The translations under genes were made by a program, and so were the position numbers. This document shows, in pieces, positions 46,380 through 56,388 of a DNA stretch of 64,000 nt. Every line of letters starts with the position of its first letter. Within the stretch, counting starts at the first letter, position 1. Location: the NCBI GenBank assembly GCA_022750055.1, contig JAKIWL010000003.1, positions 119,300-183,299 of the forward strand, in the 5' to 3' direction. The stretch is from Thermoplasmata archaeon (GTDB lineage Archaea; Thermoplasmatota; Thermoplasmata; Lutacidiplasmatales; UBA184). The notes below the pieces were generated by a model that saw only the letters and a list, made by a program, of their open reading frames with translations, ran no database searches and was not told where the DNA came from.

Positions 46380-47144
46380 TCACGGTCGGCCTCCGCTGCC
46401 GAGGGCGAAGCCGTTCGGCGTGACCCGGAGCGTGGCGGTGCGCTTGAGCTCCGGATGATTGCGGACCTTGCGGACCGCGAGCCGATGCTCAAACCTCGGA
46501 CCTTCGGGTTGGGCGCTGAGCTCCAGGACCAGGTCGGCCATCTCCTCGAGCAGGCCCGAGGCTCGCCGCTCGTGGATCTCGCTGTGCAACACGAGCAGGG
46601 TCTGGGCGCCAAGGGACTGGGCGCGGTGCCGGGTCTGGCGGGCGATGGTCAGGACCTCCGGAAGGTCCAGTACCTCCAGGAGGAAGTCGAGCGAATCGAT
46701 GACGAGCCGGAACGGATCGTTGAGGCCCGCGATGTCGGAGAGGATGCGGTTCGTGAGGTTGTACGGCGGGGGGGCGATCTCGACCGGCTGGCGGTGCGCG
46801 AGGTCGGAGAGCTGGAGGCCCCGGTCCCGGATCCGGGAGACCTCGAGCTGGGGCGAGAGCACATGCACGAAGTACTCCTCGGCGAGATTCACGATCCGCA
46901 GCCGGGCCGGGTCTCCGCCGAGCGCCCGGAACGTCGACTGAACCTCCTCGGTGCGTTCGTACGTCGTGTAGAACACCGCGGGGGCCTCGGCCGACGCCCG
47001 GGCCGCGAACTGTTTGGCGAGGAGCGACGCCTCGGCGTCGGTCGGCGCGTTGAGCAGCCCCAGCCACCCCTTCGGCAGGCTCGGGGCGAGCTCTCGGTCG
47101 AGCTCCGCGAGGCCCAGGATCGGCCCGGTCGACTCCTCTCCCAT
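46380..47144 (-). CDS. RAD55/KaiC-like protein with degenerate P-loop
   Basis: KGWLGLLNAPTDAEASLLAKQF replaces Walker A; Walker B-like FRLVIDSLDFLLEV; C-terminal VRKVRNHPELKRTATLRVTPNG. Confidence 0.75.
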   Translation of the reverse strand: MGEESTGPILGLAELDRELAPSLPKGWLGLLNAPTDAEASLLAKQFAARASAEAPAVFYTTYERTEEVQSTFRALGGDPARLRIVNLAEEYFVHVLSPQLEVSRIRDRGLQLSDLAHRQPVEIAPPPYNLTNRILSDIAGLNDPFRLVIDSLDFLLEVLDLPEVLTIARQTRHRAQSLGAQTLLVLHSEIHERRASGLLEEMADLVLELSAQPEGPRFEHRLAVRKVRNHPELKRTATLRVTPNGFALGSGGRP

Positions 47145-47150
47145 CGGGGA

Positions 47151-47738
47151 TCACCCCGGCGGTCGGACGACGTCGATCGTTTCGTCGACGATCAGGCTCA
47201 CCAGTTGATCGAGCTCGCTGACCGTGTCCTCGGAGACGATCAACAGGAGCGTGAGGACCTGACGGCTCTTGAGATTATTGACGAGGATGTGGAAGAATTC
47301 CGTGAGAAGCGCCTGCGGGTTGTGAATCGCGAGCGAGTTGACCGAGTCGATGATGAGCATGGGTCTAGCGCTCGCGTGGCGCCGGAGGAGGTACTCGACG
47401 CGCAGCATGATCGTCTCGAGCATCCGGGGGCTCTCGACGTACGTGGCATTCGGGAGAGGTTCCCGGTAGTTCATCATCGTATGGCTGATCGCGTCGACGA
47501 AGGAGATCCGGTCCGGGGACACGTCCAGGGCCTGCGCGATCGACCAGACCAGGCCGCACGGATTCGTCACGGAGACGTAGATCGTGTGGACGTCCTCCCC
47601 GTCACCACGTTCTTTGAGCGCCGATTGGAGCACGGCGAAGTAGTCGTCGGCATACTCCCTCGGATTCATCCGGATCGCGACCGCGGACGCGGGTGAGAGC
47701 GACCGGATCCGTTCGCCGATCTCGGACCCTTCGGTCAC
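47151..47738 (-). CDS. RecA-fold KaiC-like protein lacking Walker A
   Basis: No P-loop; ARPMLIIDSVNSLAIHNPQALLTEFFHILVNNLKSRQVLTLLLIVSE retains the Walker B region. Confidence 0.65.
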   Translation of the reverse strand: MTEGSEIGERIRSLSPASAVAIRMNPREYADDYFAVLQSALKERGDGEDVHTIYVSVTNPCGLVWSIAQALDVSPDRISFVDAISHTMMNYREPLPNATYVESPRMLETIMLRVEYLLRRHASARPMLIIDSVNSLAIHNPQALLTEFFHILVNNLKSRQVLTLLLIVSEDTVSELDQLVSLIVDETIDVVRPPG

Positions 47739-47742
47739 CCGG

Positions 47743-48522
47743 TCACCCGCCTTCCGGCCGGTTCCCCTTCAGGTGGGGGGCCATCAGGAGGCCGATCGGA
47801 GTGAGTTCCATCACGTACTGAGCCCGGGAGTGGGACGTGCCCCGCATCTTGACGACCTGGAGGACCCGAAGGATGTCGCCGCGCCGGGAGGCGTTCCCGA
47901 GGAGGATGACGCCATCGACGATCGCCTCCTCCACCCCGTGGGCCGAGTACCGTCCCTCTGAGGAGGCCACCTCCGAGACGAGCAGGGTCGTGCAGCCGAG
48001 CCGGTTCAGACCCTGACCGAGGGTCAGCATGAAATCCCGGATCCGTTCCTCGCGCCGGATCCGATACCCGACCGACGTGAGGGAGTCGAGCACGACCCGT
48101 TGCGCCCCGGTCTCGGCGACCAATGCGAGGATCGAGCGGGTGAGCAGGCCGATCTCTTCGGTCGTCAATTCCTCGTGGTCGAGTCCGAGTCGGGAGTACA
48201 TGTCCGGCAGGTCGACGATGACGAGGGACCCGGCCTCGAGGAGATCGTGCCGGAAGAACTCGAAAGCCGAGAGATTCTCCGTGAGCTTGACCGAGGATTC
48301 CGTCACCGACAGGAACAGGGACCGTTCGCCTGCCTCGGCCCCGCGGACGAGGAACTCGAGGCTCAGGGTGGTCTTGCCCGTGCCGACCGCGCCGGCCAGC
48401 AGGACCATGCTCCCCTTCGGGATGCCCCCGTGCAAGATGTTATCCAACCCGTCGATCCCCGTGACGCATCGGTCGCGGGGGGGAGCCGGTCGGCTCTCCG
48501 TCGGTGGGGTCGCCGTCACCAT
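47743..48522 (-). CDS. KaiC/RAD55-like ATPase (intact Walker A)
   Basis: GIDGLDNILHGGIPKGSMVLLAGAVGTGKTTLSLEFLVRGAE; RVVLDSLTSVG. Confidence 0.92.
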   Translation of the reverse strand: MVTATPPTESRPAPPRDRCVTGIDGLDNILHGGIPKGSMVLLAGAVGTGKTTLSLEFLVRGAEAGERSLFLSVTESSVKLTENLSAFEFFRHDLLEAGSLVIVDLPDMYSRLGLDHEELTTEEIGLLTRSILALVAETGAQRVVLDSLTSVGYRIRREERIRDFMLTLGQGLNRLGCTTLLVSEVASSEGRYSAHGVEEAIVDGVILLGNASRRGDILRVLQVVKMRGTSHSRAQYVMELTPIGLLMAPHLKGNRPEGG

Positions 48523-48561
48523 CCGATGAAATGAGCCACACCCATGCCTAAAGCATTGAGG

Positions 48562-50952
48562 TCAGCACGAACCGCTGCCTCGCTTCGCCAGATCCTTCCA
48601 CCGCTCGGTCGCCGCAGCGAGCTCGATCGGGTCCACTCGCTCGGGGAGCAGACTCCGAAACGTATCGATCCGCAGTCGCCAGCAGCGACCGTTGGGTCCG
48701 TCCGAAGTCTCGACGAGGGCACCCGAACGAGAGAGCAAGCCGCCAACGATCCTTAGGGCCTCTCCCCCGGGGTCGAGGGTCTCCCGCAGCATTGGCAGGT
48801 TCAGCAGAAGGTCGGTACCGGGGCTACTGTCCAGAAGGCCGGCCCAGAGGACCATCAGGATCTGATGCACCGTTTCATCGCGCGGTCCCTCGATCTCCTC
48901 CGGATCTTCCGCCGCGGGAGTCCCGGAGCCGGTCTCTTCCGAACGGTCCTTGGCCCAGTGCGCCCGAGATGCCTCGAGGACATCGCTCAAGGTCCGTTCC
49001 TGCATCCTTCCTGGATCCGTTCGTGCGAGGGTCACCCATTGAACGTCCTCCCCCTTGCCCGTCAGTACGAGCGCCTGGCCAGCTCCGAGTGAGAGAAGAC
49101 TCTCTTCGGGGACCGAAGGGAGCCACCGGTGGAAGGCGCGAGCCTCGTCCGGGGAACCACGGAAGATGACGAAATCCGCGGAGTTCGTCCGGACCGCCTC
49201 CGCTACCGACTCCGGAAGGGAGGCCAGGGCCTGCGTCGCGATCCACAAGTGGACGTTGTGGCGCCGGCCCAGCCGGAGCACTTCGGCCGTCGTTTCGTGG
49301 GCGTACCATTGAGCCTCATCCAACACGAGTACCGTCTTCAGACCCGTACTCCGATTCATGATCTCCGACCACACGAGCGCGAGGAGGACGGCGAGGAAGT
49401 AGCGGGCGGCCGCCTCGCCGTACTCACTCGCGTCGCCGCTGATGACCGTGATCCGTCCGGGTTCGACCCACTCGGACACTGCCGTACGCGCCTGCGGCTC
49501 GCAGAGCATTCGGCGAAGTACGGCGCTGCCGGCGATCTCCCCGAGCAGCCGACGCGACCCCTCCACCTCCTCGGGCCGCTCCCGGACGCGTTCCTGAAGT
49601 TGACGGACTGCCGGCTGGGCCTCCGGAGGGACCCCACGGATCGTGCGGCCGGACGCGGAGAGAAGTCGCTCGGCGTCGACCAACGTCCCGTTCGGAAGGG
49701 AGCTTGCGGCCGTGAGGGCTCGTCGGGTCATCTCCTCGATCCGGGGTCCCCAGAAGGGAGTGTCACCGAATCGATTTTCGCGGACCCGCCGGAGCGCGTT
49801 CACGAGGTCATCGATCGTCCGGTCCCGCTTGCCCGGGTTCGAACGGGGGCCGGCAGCCGCCGACGCGAGAGCGTTGATCGCCATCGGGGAGGAGTAGGGG
49901 GAAACCCACCAGGCCCGGGACCGACTCACGGCGGGCAGGGAGTGGAGGAATTGGCGCGCCGTATCTCCGATCGGGTCGAACAGCACGACGCCGGCCCCAG
50001 AACTGACCTGCCGGGCGAGGCGAACGAGGAGCGTGCTCTTCCCCATCCCGGTCTCCCCGAGGACGGCGAGGTGGCGACCTTGGTCGGGGTGGACCCAGAG
50101 TCGCGCCGTTCGACCTCCGGGTCCCGTACCCAGAACGAGCGGGACGGACCCGTCCGGGTGCTCCTCGGAGAAGGAGAGGAACCGGCACCCTGGCCCCGGC
50201 AGTGCCATCGCCAACTCCGCCGAGGAGAGAAGGATGGCCCGGGGTGATTGCGGAAGCCAACGTTTCAACGGCCGAAACCGAAGTCCCGAGCCTCCTTCCC
50301 GGTGCGACGCTATTTCGAGTAGGTCGGCGAACTGCGAGACTCCGTGGGCGTCCAGTACGGGACCGTCGGGCGAGGTGAGCCGGGCGGAGACCTTCCAGCG
50401 GGTCGCCAAACGGCGGTCCTCGAGCCGGTCCGAGATCGTCCGGCTCGCTAGCGCGGGAATCGGAGCTCGGAACCCGACCGGCTGGGGTACGAGTGACGCA
50501 GGGGGGGCCGGGCGACGGTCGGTCGGCGGAAATCCCAGGGGTTCGCCCTCGAGGACCAAGGTCCCCCCACGGGGAAGGAACGGGCTCCGAGCTAGGACCG
50601 ATTCGATCCAAGGTGTCCGCCCGTCGAAGACCGAAGGGAACGGCCCGAGCGGGTCCGGAGCGGAGGACGCGTAGCAAGCCGTCCCGCCCTCGAGGATCGG
50701 AGCTGGCACACTGACCCATCTCCCCGCCGGGTAGGTTGGAATGAGGACCGCGTCCATCCACTCGGTCATCGGCTCCGAGCCAGTAGAGAGAATCGCACGC
50801 CCCCGCGGTCCGGTCTCCACCGTCCAACGGAGCAACCCACGGGATGGCGGAGCCACCCGGAGAGCCCCCTCGATCAGCTCGGGGAACCGTTCCCGCGCCC
50901 GGGGGTCAGCGAAGACCTGACCGCTCGAACGGAACGCCCAAGCTTCCGACAT
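48562..50952 (-). CDS. HerA/TraG/VirD4-type P-loop ATPase (DUF87-like)
   Basis: RHLAVLGETGMGKSTLLVRLARQVSSGAGVVLFDPIGD, TVLVLDEAQWYAHETTAEVLRLGRRHNVHLWIATQALASLPESV. Confidence 0.85.
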   Translation of the reverse strand: MSEAWAFRSSGQVFADPRARERFPELIEGALRVAPPSRGLLRWTVETGPRGRAILSTGSEPMTEWMDAVLIPTYPAGRWVSVPAPILEGGTACYASSAPDPLGPFPSVFDGRTPWIESVLARSPFLPRGGTLVLEGEPLGFPPTDRRPAPPASLVPQPVGFRAPIPALASRTISDRLEDRRLATRWKVSARLTSPDGPVLDAHGVSQFADLLEIASHREGGSGLRFRPLKRWLPQSPRAILLSSAELAMALPGPGCRFLSFSEEHPDGSVPLVLGTGPGGRTARLWVHPDQGRHLAVLGETGMGKSTLLVRLARQVSSGAGVVLFDPIGDTARQFLHSLPAVSRSRAWWVSPYSSPMAINALASAAAGPRSNPGKRDRTIDDLVNALRRVRENRFGDTPFWGPRIEEMTRRALTAASSLPNGTLVDAERLLSASGRTIRGVPPEAQPAVRQLQERVRERPEEVEGSRRLLGEIAGSAVLRRMLCEPQARTAVSEWVEPGRITVISGDASEYGEAAARYFLAVLLALVWSEIMNRSTGLKTVLVLDEAQWYAHETTAEVLRLGRRHNVHLWIATQALASLPESVAEAVRTNSADFVIFRGSPDEARAFHRWLPSVPEESLLSLGAGQALVLTGKGEDVQWVTLARTDPGRMQERTLSDVLEASRAHWAKDRSEETGSGTPAAEDPEEIEGPRDETVHQILMVLWAGLLDSSPGTDLLLNLPMLRETLDPGGEALRIVGGLLSRSGALVETSDGPNGRCWRLRIDTFRSLLPERVDPIELAAATERWKDLAKRGSGSC

Positions 50953-51069
50953 GGACCGGTTCTTGGGGCCCCCAGGTCGATCGGTTGACCGTGTTATCCG
51001 TACTCCGCCTTCGATGGGGGTTGAAATCTGGAGCTAGGCCAGCCCCGGCGTTCCCTTCCGCGAACATGA

Positions 51070-51076
51070 TTAAATA
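51070..51076 (+). promoter_or_regulatory. TATA-like element in smc/HerA divergent intergenic region
   Basis: gattaaatagg in otherwise GC-rich DNA. Confidence 0.4.
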
Positions 51077-51166
51077 GGCCTTTGGAAGGTCTTGCACAAG
51101 CGCCGACATCTGTCCGACAAACGGGCGGCCATTGGCGGCAGGACTCGGAAGGGGCGGGAAGGAGCT

Positions 51167-54100
51167 GTGCACCTAAAGCGCGTCAAGGTCCGCAACTTCA
51201 AGTCTTTCTCGGGCGCGACCGAAATCCCGTTTCAGGCCGGTTTCACCGGGATCGCCGGCCCGAACGGTATGGGCAAGTCGAACATCTCCGACGCGATCCT
51301 CTTCGTCCTCGGACCGACCAGCTCGAAGGCGCTGCGCGCCGAGCGTCTGACGCACCTCTTCTTCAACGGGGGATCCTCGAAAAAGCCGGCCACGGAATGT
51401 GAGGTCTCCCTCGTCTTCGACAACCAAGACCGCATGCTCCCGGTCGAGACCGAGGAGGTCGAGATCACCCGGTACGTCAAGCTCACGTCGAACGACCCGG
51501 ACGGGTACTACTCCTACTTCTACGTCAACGGGCGCCGATCGACGCAGACGGAGATCGATTCGCTCCTCGCCCACGGTCGACTCTCCGGCGACGGATACAA
51601 CCTCGTTCAACAGGGCGATGTGAACCGCATCGTCAGCATCGGCCCGATCCCCCGCCGGAGCCTCGTCGAGCGCCTGGCCGGGATCTCCCAGTACGACGAT
51701 GAACTTGGGAAGGCCGATGCGAAGCGCACTGACCTCGAGTCGAACCTCGCGCGGATCAACACCCTGCTCGGGGAGATCAAGGGCCACCTCGCCGCTCTCG
51801 AGTCGCAGCGCCTGCAGGCGATCCAGTATAAGCAGCTCCAGGACCAGAAGCGGCATGCCGAGGCCCGGCTCGCCCGGGCGGGCCACCTGCTCGCACGAAC
51901 GGAGGTCGCGAGCTGCGAGGCCCAGCTGAAGAAGGTCCAATCCGACTTAGCCGCGCTCCGGGGGCAGACGCAGAAGCTCGAGGATGAGCGGGCCGCCCTC
52001 GCCCAGTCGATCGATAAGGCCGAGCTCGAGATTGCCCGCCAGGGCGGCACCGAAGCGGCGAAATTCAAGGCCGATCTCGACGAGCGCCGGATGGCGTTCG
52101 CCCGCCTCGATGAGAACGTGCGCACCGCCGAGGAGGAGCTCACGGCCATCAAAGCGCGAAGCGGGGAGTTCTCGACGCAGCTGACACACGAGGAGAAGGA
52201 GGGGGTCGACCTGCGGAGCCGAGAGAAGGCCCTCGCGGCGCGCGCGAAGGAGGTCGATGCTCGAGTCGGCTCCCTATCGGCCGAGTTGAAGGAGGCGACC
52301 GCCCGGACCGACCCGTCGCAGGGAAAGCTCGCCGGGATACGAAAGGACGTCCTGCAGACCGAAAAGGAACTCGAGGACGCTCAGCGGCGTTGGGAAGCCT
52401 TGGTGACGGTCCGGGAGGCGGCGAAGGCCGCCCTCCAGACCTCCGAGCGGGACCTGGCGGTGGTCGAGGACGACCGAGCGACCCGCGAGATCGAGCTCAA
52501 GGACGCGGAGCTCAGGACCCGTGAGGCGTCGGGAACCGAGGGCGGAGGCAAGCCGACGCCGGAGATGCAAAAGGAACTCTTCCAGGTCCGGGCCAAGGAA
52601 ACGTCGCTGCGGGCGGAGGGCGAGCGACTAGGCCGCGAGGTCCTCGAGCTGAACCGTCGATACATGGCGCTGGACGCTCGCCTCAAGGTTCGCGCGGAGA
52701 AGGGGGGCTCGGCGGGCGCCATTGCGGCCGTTGATTTCCTCCTGTCCCAGCGGAACTTAGGGAAGGTATCGGGTATCCGCGGGACCGTCCACGAGCTCAT
52801 CAACTTCGAGCCCCAGCACACGACGGCGCTCACGATCGCCGCGGGAAACCGCTTCCAGGCCCTCGTCGTCGAAACCGACCAGGTCGCGGAGGAATGCATC
52901 CAGCTCCTGCGCGCCGAAAAGCGGGGTCGGGCCACGTTCCTCCCGCTGAACCGCATCCTGCCGGGCCGCCCGAAGGGGAAGTCCCTCGTGGCGGCGCAAT
53001 CTCCCGGTAGCCTGGGGTTCGCGATCGACCTCGTTCGTTTCGACGAGGAGATCCGGCCCGCCTTGTGGTACGTCTTCGGGGAGACCGTGGTCATGGACGA
53101 CCTCGGTCGCGCCCGGAGCCAGATGGGCGGGGTCCGTCTCGTCACCCTTCAGGGAGACCTGATCGAGGCCACGGGAGCCATTACCGGAGGGTACCTCGAC
53201 CTCTCCAAGGGCCCCAGCGCGGACACGGCAACCGACCTCAAACGGTTGGGGGAAGAGCTCCGGGAGAAGACCGCCGCCGAATCGGCCGCCAAGGCGGATC
53301 TCGAGCAGCTCGGGGTCCGGGTCCGCTCCCTGTCCGAAGAGCTCGCCAAACGCTCCGGGCAAGCCGACGCGCGGGCCCAGACGCGCGACGTCCTCGCGAA
53401 AGACCTCACCACGGCACGGGACCGCCTGAAGGAGTGTGCGCAGCGCTTGCGTCAGGTCCAGGAGGGGCGCGCCACCGCCGAGAAGGCGCTCGCCAGGGTC
53501 GAATCCGACTCCGAAACCCTTTCGAAGACCCTCCTCGACCTCAAGGCGAGCCGAGACCGGCTTCAGCAGGATTACCTAGGCCAGCTTCCCGCGGCCCTGT
53601 CCAAACGGATCCAGTCGCTCCACGAGTCGAATCAGGCCGCGAACGAGGAACGCACGCAGGTGGCCGGCGAGCTGGAGGCCGCTCGCGCCTCGCAGGCCGC
53701 GGCGACCAAGGCCCTCGCGGCCCGACGTGCCGAACTCGCCTCGCTCGCCCGTTCCCTCGCCGACAAGTCGAGGCAGCTCGACGCCCTTCGGAGGAGCCGG
53801 GATGCAGCGAAGGAGTCCCTCGAGGCCCTGCGCTCGGTCGAGGCAAAACAGTCTGCGCGCGTCCAGGGACTGACCGAGGAGCGCCGAAGGCTCGACGAAC
53901 GCCGCCTCAAGGTCGCGGCCCTGCTCGGCACGAGCCAGGAGGCGCTACGGACCAAGGTGGACTTGGAACACTCCGAAGGAGTCCGGCTCGAGACGGCACG
54001 CACCCACCTCGCCGAGGTGGAGGCGACCCTTCAGGAGCTCCCGGAACCGGAGGACGACGCACCCGTGGTCCCGCTCGAGGAGCTCAAGCGTTCGATCCAG

Positions 54101-54799
54101 ACCTTTCAGGCCCAGCTCGACGGGATGGGCTCGGTCAACCTGCTCGCCCTGGAGGAGTACGACGCGGAGAAGACCCGGCTCGCCGAGTTCGATTCGGAGG
54201 TCAGCCGCCTCGGTCACGAAAAGGCCGAGCTCACGGACCTGGTCGGGGAGATCGAGAAGAAGAAACGGGAGAAGCTGACCTCGGTCACCGTCCAGGTCGA
54301 CCAGGGATTCCGGCAGATCTACGGCGAGCTCTCGGGAGGAGGAGAGGGAGAGATCGCGCTGGAGAACCCCGCCGACCCGCTCGCCGGTGGCCTCCTGATC
54401 AAGGCTCGGCCGGTGGGCAAGAACGTTCAGCGGCTCGAGCAGCTGAGCGGGGGAGAGAAATCTCTCGCGAGCCTCGCGTTCATCTTCGCGCTCCAGCGCT
54501 ATGACCCGAGCCCGCTCTACGTGTTCGACGAGGTCGACATGTCGCTCGATGGGGTCAACGCGGAGAACGTCGGGCGGATGCTTCGGCGCAATTCCGAGCG
54601 GGCCCAGTTCATCGTCATTTCGCTGCGGAAAGTGACCCTGAAGTTCGCCAACCATCTGTTCGGCGTCACAATGCACGGCGACGGCTGCTCGAGGGTCGTC
54701 GGCCTCAAGCTCGATGAGATCGTCGACGTGGACGAGCGCGACCGGGGGCCCGAACCCCGGGCCGCGGAAGCGGTCGCCCTCGTCCCGGGGGCCGCGTGA
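51167..54799 (+). CDS. smc: Chromosome segregation protein SMC
   Basis: VHLKRVKVRNFKSF...GIAGPNGMGKSNISDAILFVLG; hinge; QLSGGEKSLASLAFIFALQ signature; YVFDEVDMSLDGVNAE; GTG start preceded by ggag. Confidence 0.97.
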   Translation: MHLKRVKVRNFKSFSGATEIPFQAGFTGIAGPNGMGKSNISDAILFVLGPTSSKALRAERLTHLFFNGGSSKKPATECEVSLVFDNQDRMLPVETEEVEITRYVKLTSNDPDGYYSYFYVNGRRSTQTEIDSLLAHGRLSGDGYNLVQQGDVNRIVSIGPIPRRSLVERLAGISQYDDELGKADAKRTDLESNLARINTLLGEIKGHLAALESQRLQAIQYKQLQDQKRHAEARLARAGHLLARTEVASCEAQLKKVQSDLAALRGQTQKLEDERAALAQSIDKAELEIARQGGTEAAKFKADLDERRMAFARLDENVRTAEEELTAIKARSGEFSTQLTHEEKEGVDLRSREKALAARAKEVDARVGSLSAELKEATARTDPSQGKLAGIRKDVLQTEKELEDAQRRWEALVTVREAAKAALQTSERDLAVVEDDRATREIELKDAELRTREASGTEGGGKPTPEMQKELFQVRAKETSLRAEGERLGREVLELNRRYMALDARLKVRAEKGGSAGAIAAVDFLLSQRNLGKVSGIRGTVHELINFEPQHTTALTIAAGNRFQALVVETDQVAEECIQLLRAEKRGRATFLPLNRILPGRPKGKSLVAAQSPGSLGFAIDLVRFDEEIRPALWYVFGETVVMDDLGRARSQMGGVRLVTLQGDLIEATGAITGGYLDLSKGPSADTATDLKRLGEELREKTAAESAAKADLEQLGVRVRSLSEELAKRSGQADARAQTRDVLAKDLTTARDRLKECAQRLRQVQEGRATAEKALARVESDSETLSKTLLDLKASRDRLQQDYLGQLPAALSKRIQSLHESNQAANEERTQVAGELEAARASQAAATKALAARRAELASLARSLADKSRQLDALRRSRDAAKESLEALRSVEAKQSARVQGLTEERRRLDERRLKVAALLGTSQEALRTKVDLEHSEGVRLETARTHLAEVEATLQELPEPEDDAPVVPLEELKRSIQTFQAQLDGMGSVNLLALEEYDAEKTRLAEFDSEVSRLGHEKAELTDLVGEIEKKKREKLTSVTVQVDQGFRQIYGELSGGGEGEIALENPADPLAGGLLIKARPVGKNVQRLEQLSGGEKSLASLAFIFALQRYDPSPLYVFDEVDMSLDGVNAENVGRMLRRNSERAQFIVISLRKVTLKFANHLFGVTMHGDGCSRVVGLKLDEIVDVDERDRGPEPRAAEAVALVPGAA

Positions 54800-55740
54800 C
54801 GATCTCGCAGCTCCAGGCAACAGCCCTGGCAACCGAGACCCCGGCGGTCTCCCGGGAGGCCGCCGAACGGGTGGTCGAGTACCTCGTCTTCCACAAGGCA
54901 TTGATCGGGGAATCGTCCGGCCACCCCGCGATCTTGGAGCGCTACCTCTCCCTCGTCCAGAACCTGAAGGAGGGGGTGCACGTGGTCATTCCCGACCCGT
55001 TCCAGAAGGCCACCGCCCTCCTGTTCGAGCTCGTGATGGAGGAGGAGTTCGACCCGTGGGAGATCGACCTGGTGCGGTTCACCGAGGTCTACCTCGAGCG
55101 GGTCCGAGAGGAAGGCGGCATCAACTTCGCCGTCGCCGGCAAGCTCCTGTACATGGCCTGGAGCATCCTCTATCTCCAATCCCAGGAGGTCCTGCGCGCC
55201 CGGGAACCTCCGGTCGAGGCCGTGGCGGCCGACCCCGCCGACGACACCTATCTCTCCGAACTGACCACGCCGGAGGCGGTCGACGTCACGTCGGCGATCC
55301 TCGATGGACCGGGAACGGGCGGCCTGACACCCATGGTCCGTCATCCCGAAACGAGACCGGTGAGCCTCATCGAGCTCGTCCAGGCGTTCAGCGACGCCGA
55401 GGCGCAGGCCCGACGCTCGCTGCGAGTGCAGGAGCTACGCGAGCGGCTTCGTGAGGAGCAACGGGCCTCCCCCGAGGTGCTCGTCCACGGCGACATCCCC
55501 GAGCGGGACCTCGCCGATGCCTGGACCTCGGCGCTGCGCCATCCGGTCGGCGAGCCGTTCCCCATGCTCGAGCTCTGGCGGGTCGAACAGGGCCGGGACC
55601 GCCTCGTGTCGGTGTTCCTCGCGACGTTGTTCCTGGCCCGAGAGCAGGCCATGGAACTCCGCCAGGAGAGGCTCGGAGAGAGCGCCCTTTTCCTGGTCCG
55701 GATCCTCGACGCGCGGCCGGCGAAGCTACCGGAGGCCTGA
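54796..55740 (+). CDS. scpA: Segregation and condensation protein ScpA
   Basis: FDPWEIDLVRFTEVYLERVREEGGINFAVAGKLLYMAWSILYLQSQEVL; follows smc. Confidence 0.92.
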   Translation: MTISQLQATALATETPAVSREAAERVVEYLVFHKALIGESSGHPAILERYLSLVQNLKEGVHVVIPDPFQKATALLFELVMEEEFDPWEIDLVRFTEVYLERVREEGGINFAVAGKLLYMAWSILYLQSQEVLRAREPPVEAVAADPADDTYLSELTTPEAVDVTSAILDGPGTGGLTPMVRHPETRPVSLIELVQAFSDAEAQARRSLRVQELRERLREEQRASPEVLVHGDIPERDLADAWTSALRHPVGEPFPMLELWRVEQGRDRLVSVFLATLFLAREQAMELRQERLGESALFLVRILDARPAKLPEA

Positions 55741-55746
55741 ACGCCG

Positions 55747-56379
55747 ATGCCGTCCCGGGTCGACCAACTCGTCCTGCGGATCGAAGCCCTCCTGTTCGCC
55801 GCTGGAAAGCCACTGTCGGTCCGGGAACTCGGTGACACGCTCGGAGCCGCCGACCATCGCCCGATCCAACGCGCGCTTCGGACGCTCGGCCGTACCTACG
55901 ACCAACGTCAGACTGCGCTCGAGGTCCGGCGGGTCGGGGACCGGTACGCGCTCCAGCTCCGCGAGACGTTCGTGTCCACGGCCCACTCGGTCACGCCGGT
56001 CGACATGGCCCCGAAGACCCTCAAGACCCTCACGCTGATCGCCTACCACCAGCCCATCGAGCAGAGCCGCCTCGTGCGGATGGTCGGAGAGTCCGCCTAT
56101 GAGGAGGTCAAGAAGCTCCTGGAATCCGGCCTCGTCCATTCGGAGCCGAAGGGTTCGACCCTCGAGCTCACGACGACCCGGCATTTTGCCGAGCAGTTCG
56201 GGATCGCCTCGACGCGTCCGGAGGAGATCCGCCGGTTCCTGGAGCAGAAGCTCGGCGTGACGGGCTCGCCGGAGGCCGCATCTCCCTCCGCACCGGAGCC
56301 CGGCGCATCCGCCCCGGACGCCGCCCCTGCGATGCCCGTGACGCAGCGGCCCGGCCCAGCGGAACCGGTCCCGCCCTGA
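55747..56379 (+). CDS. scpB: Segregation and condensation protein ScpB
   Basis: IEALLFAAGKPLSVRELGDTLG, LIAYHQPIEQSRLVRMVGESAYEEVKKLLESGLV, TTRHFAEQFGI. Confidence 0.92.
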   Translation: MPSRVDQLVLRIEALLFAAGKPLSVRELGDTLGAADHRPIQRALRTLGRTYDQRQTALEVRRVGDRYALQLRETFVSTAHSVTPVDMAPKTLKTLTLIAYHQPIEQSRLVRMVGESAYEEVKKLLESGLVHSEPKGSTLELTTTRHFAEQFGIASTRPEEIRRFLEQKLGVTGSPEAASPSAPEPGASAPDAAPAMPVTQRPGPAEPVPP

Positions 56380-56388
56380 TCCGTCGAG

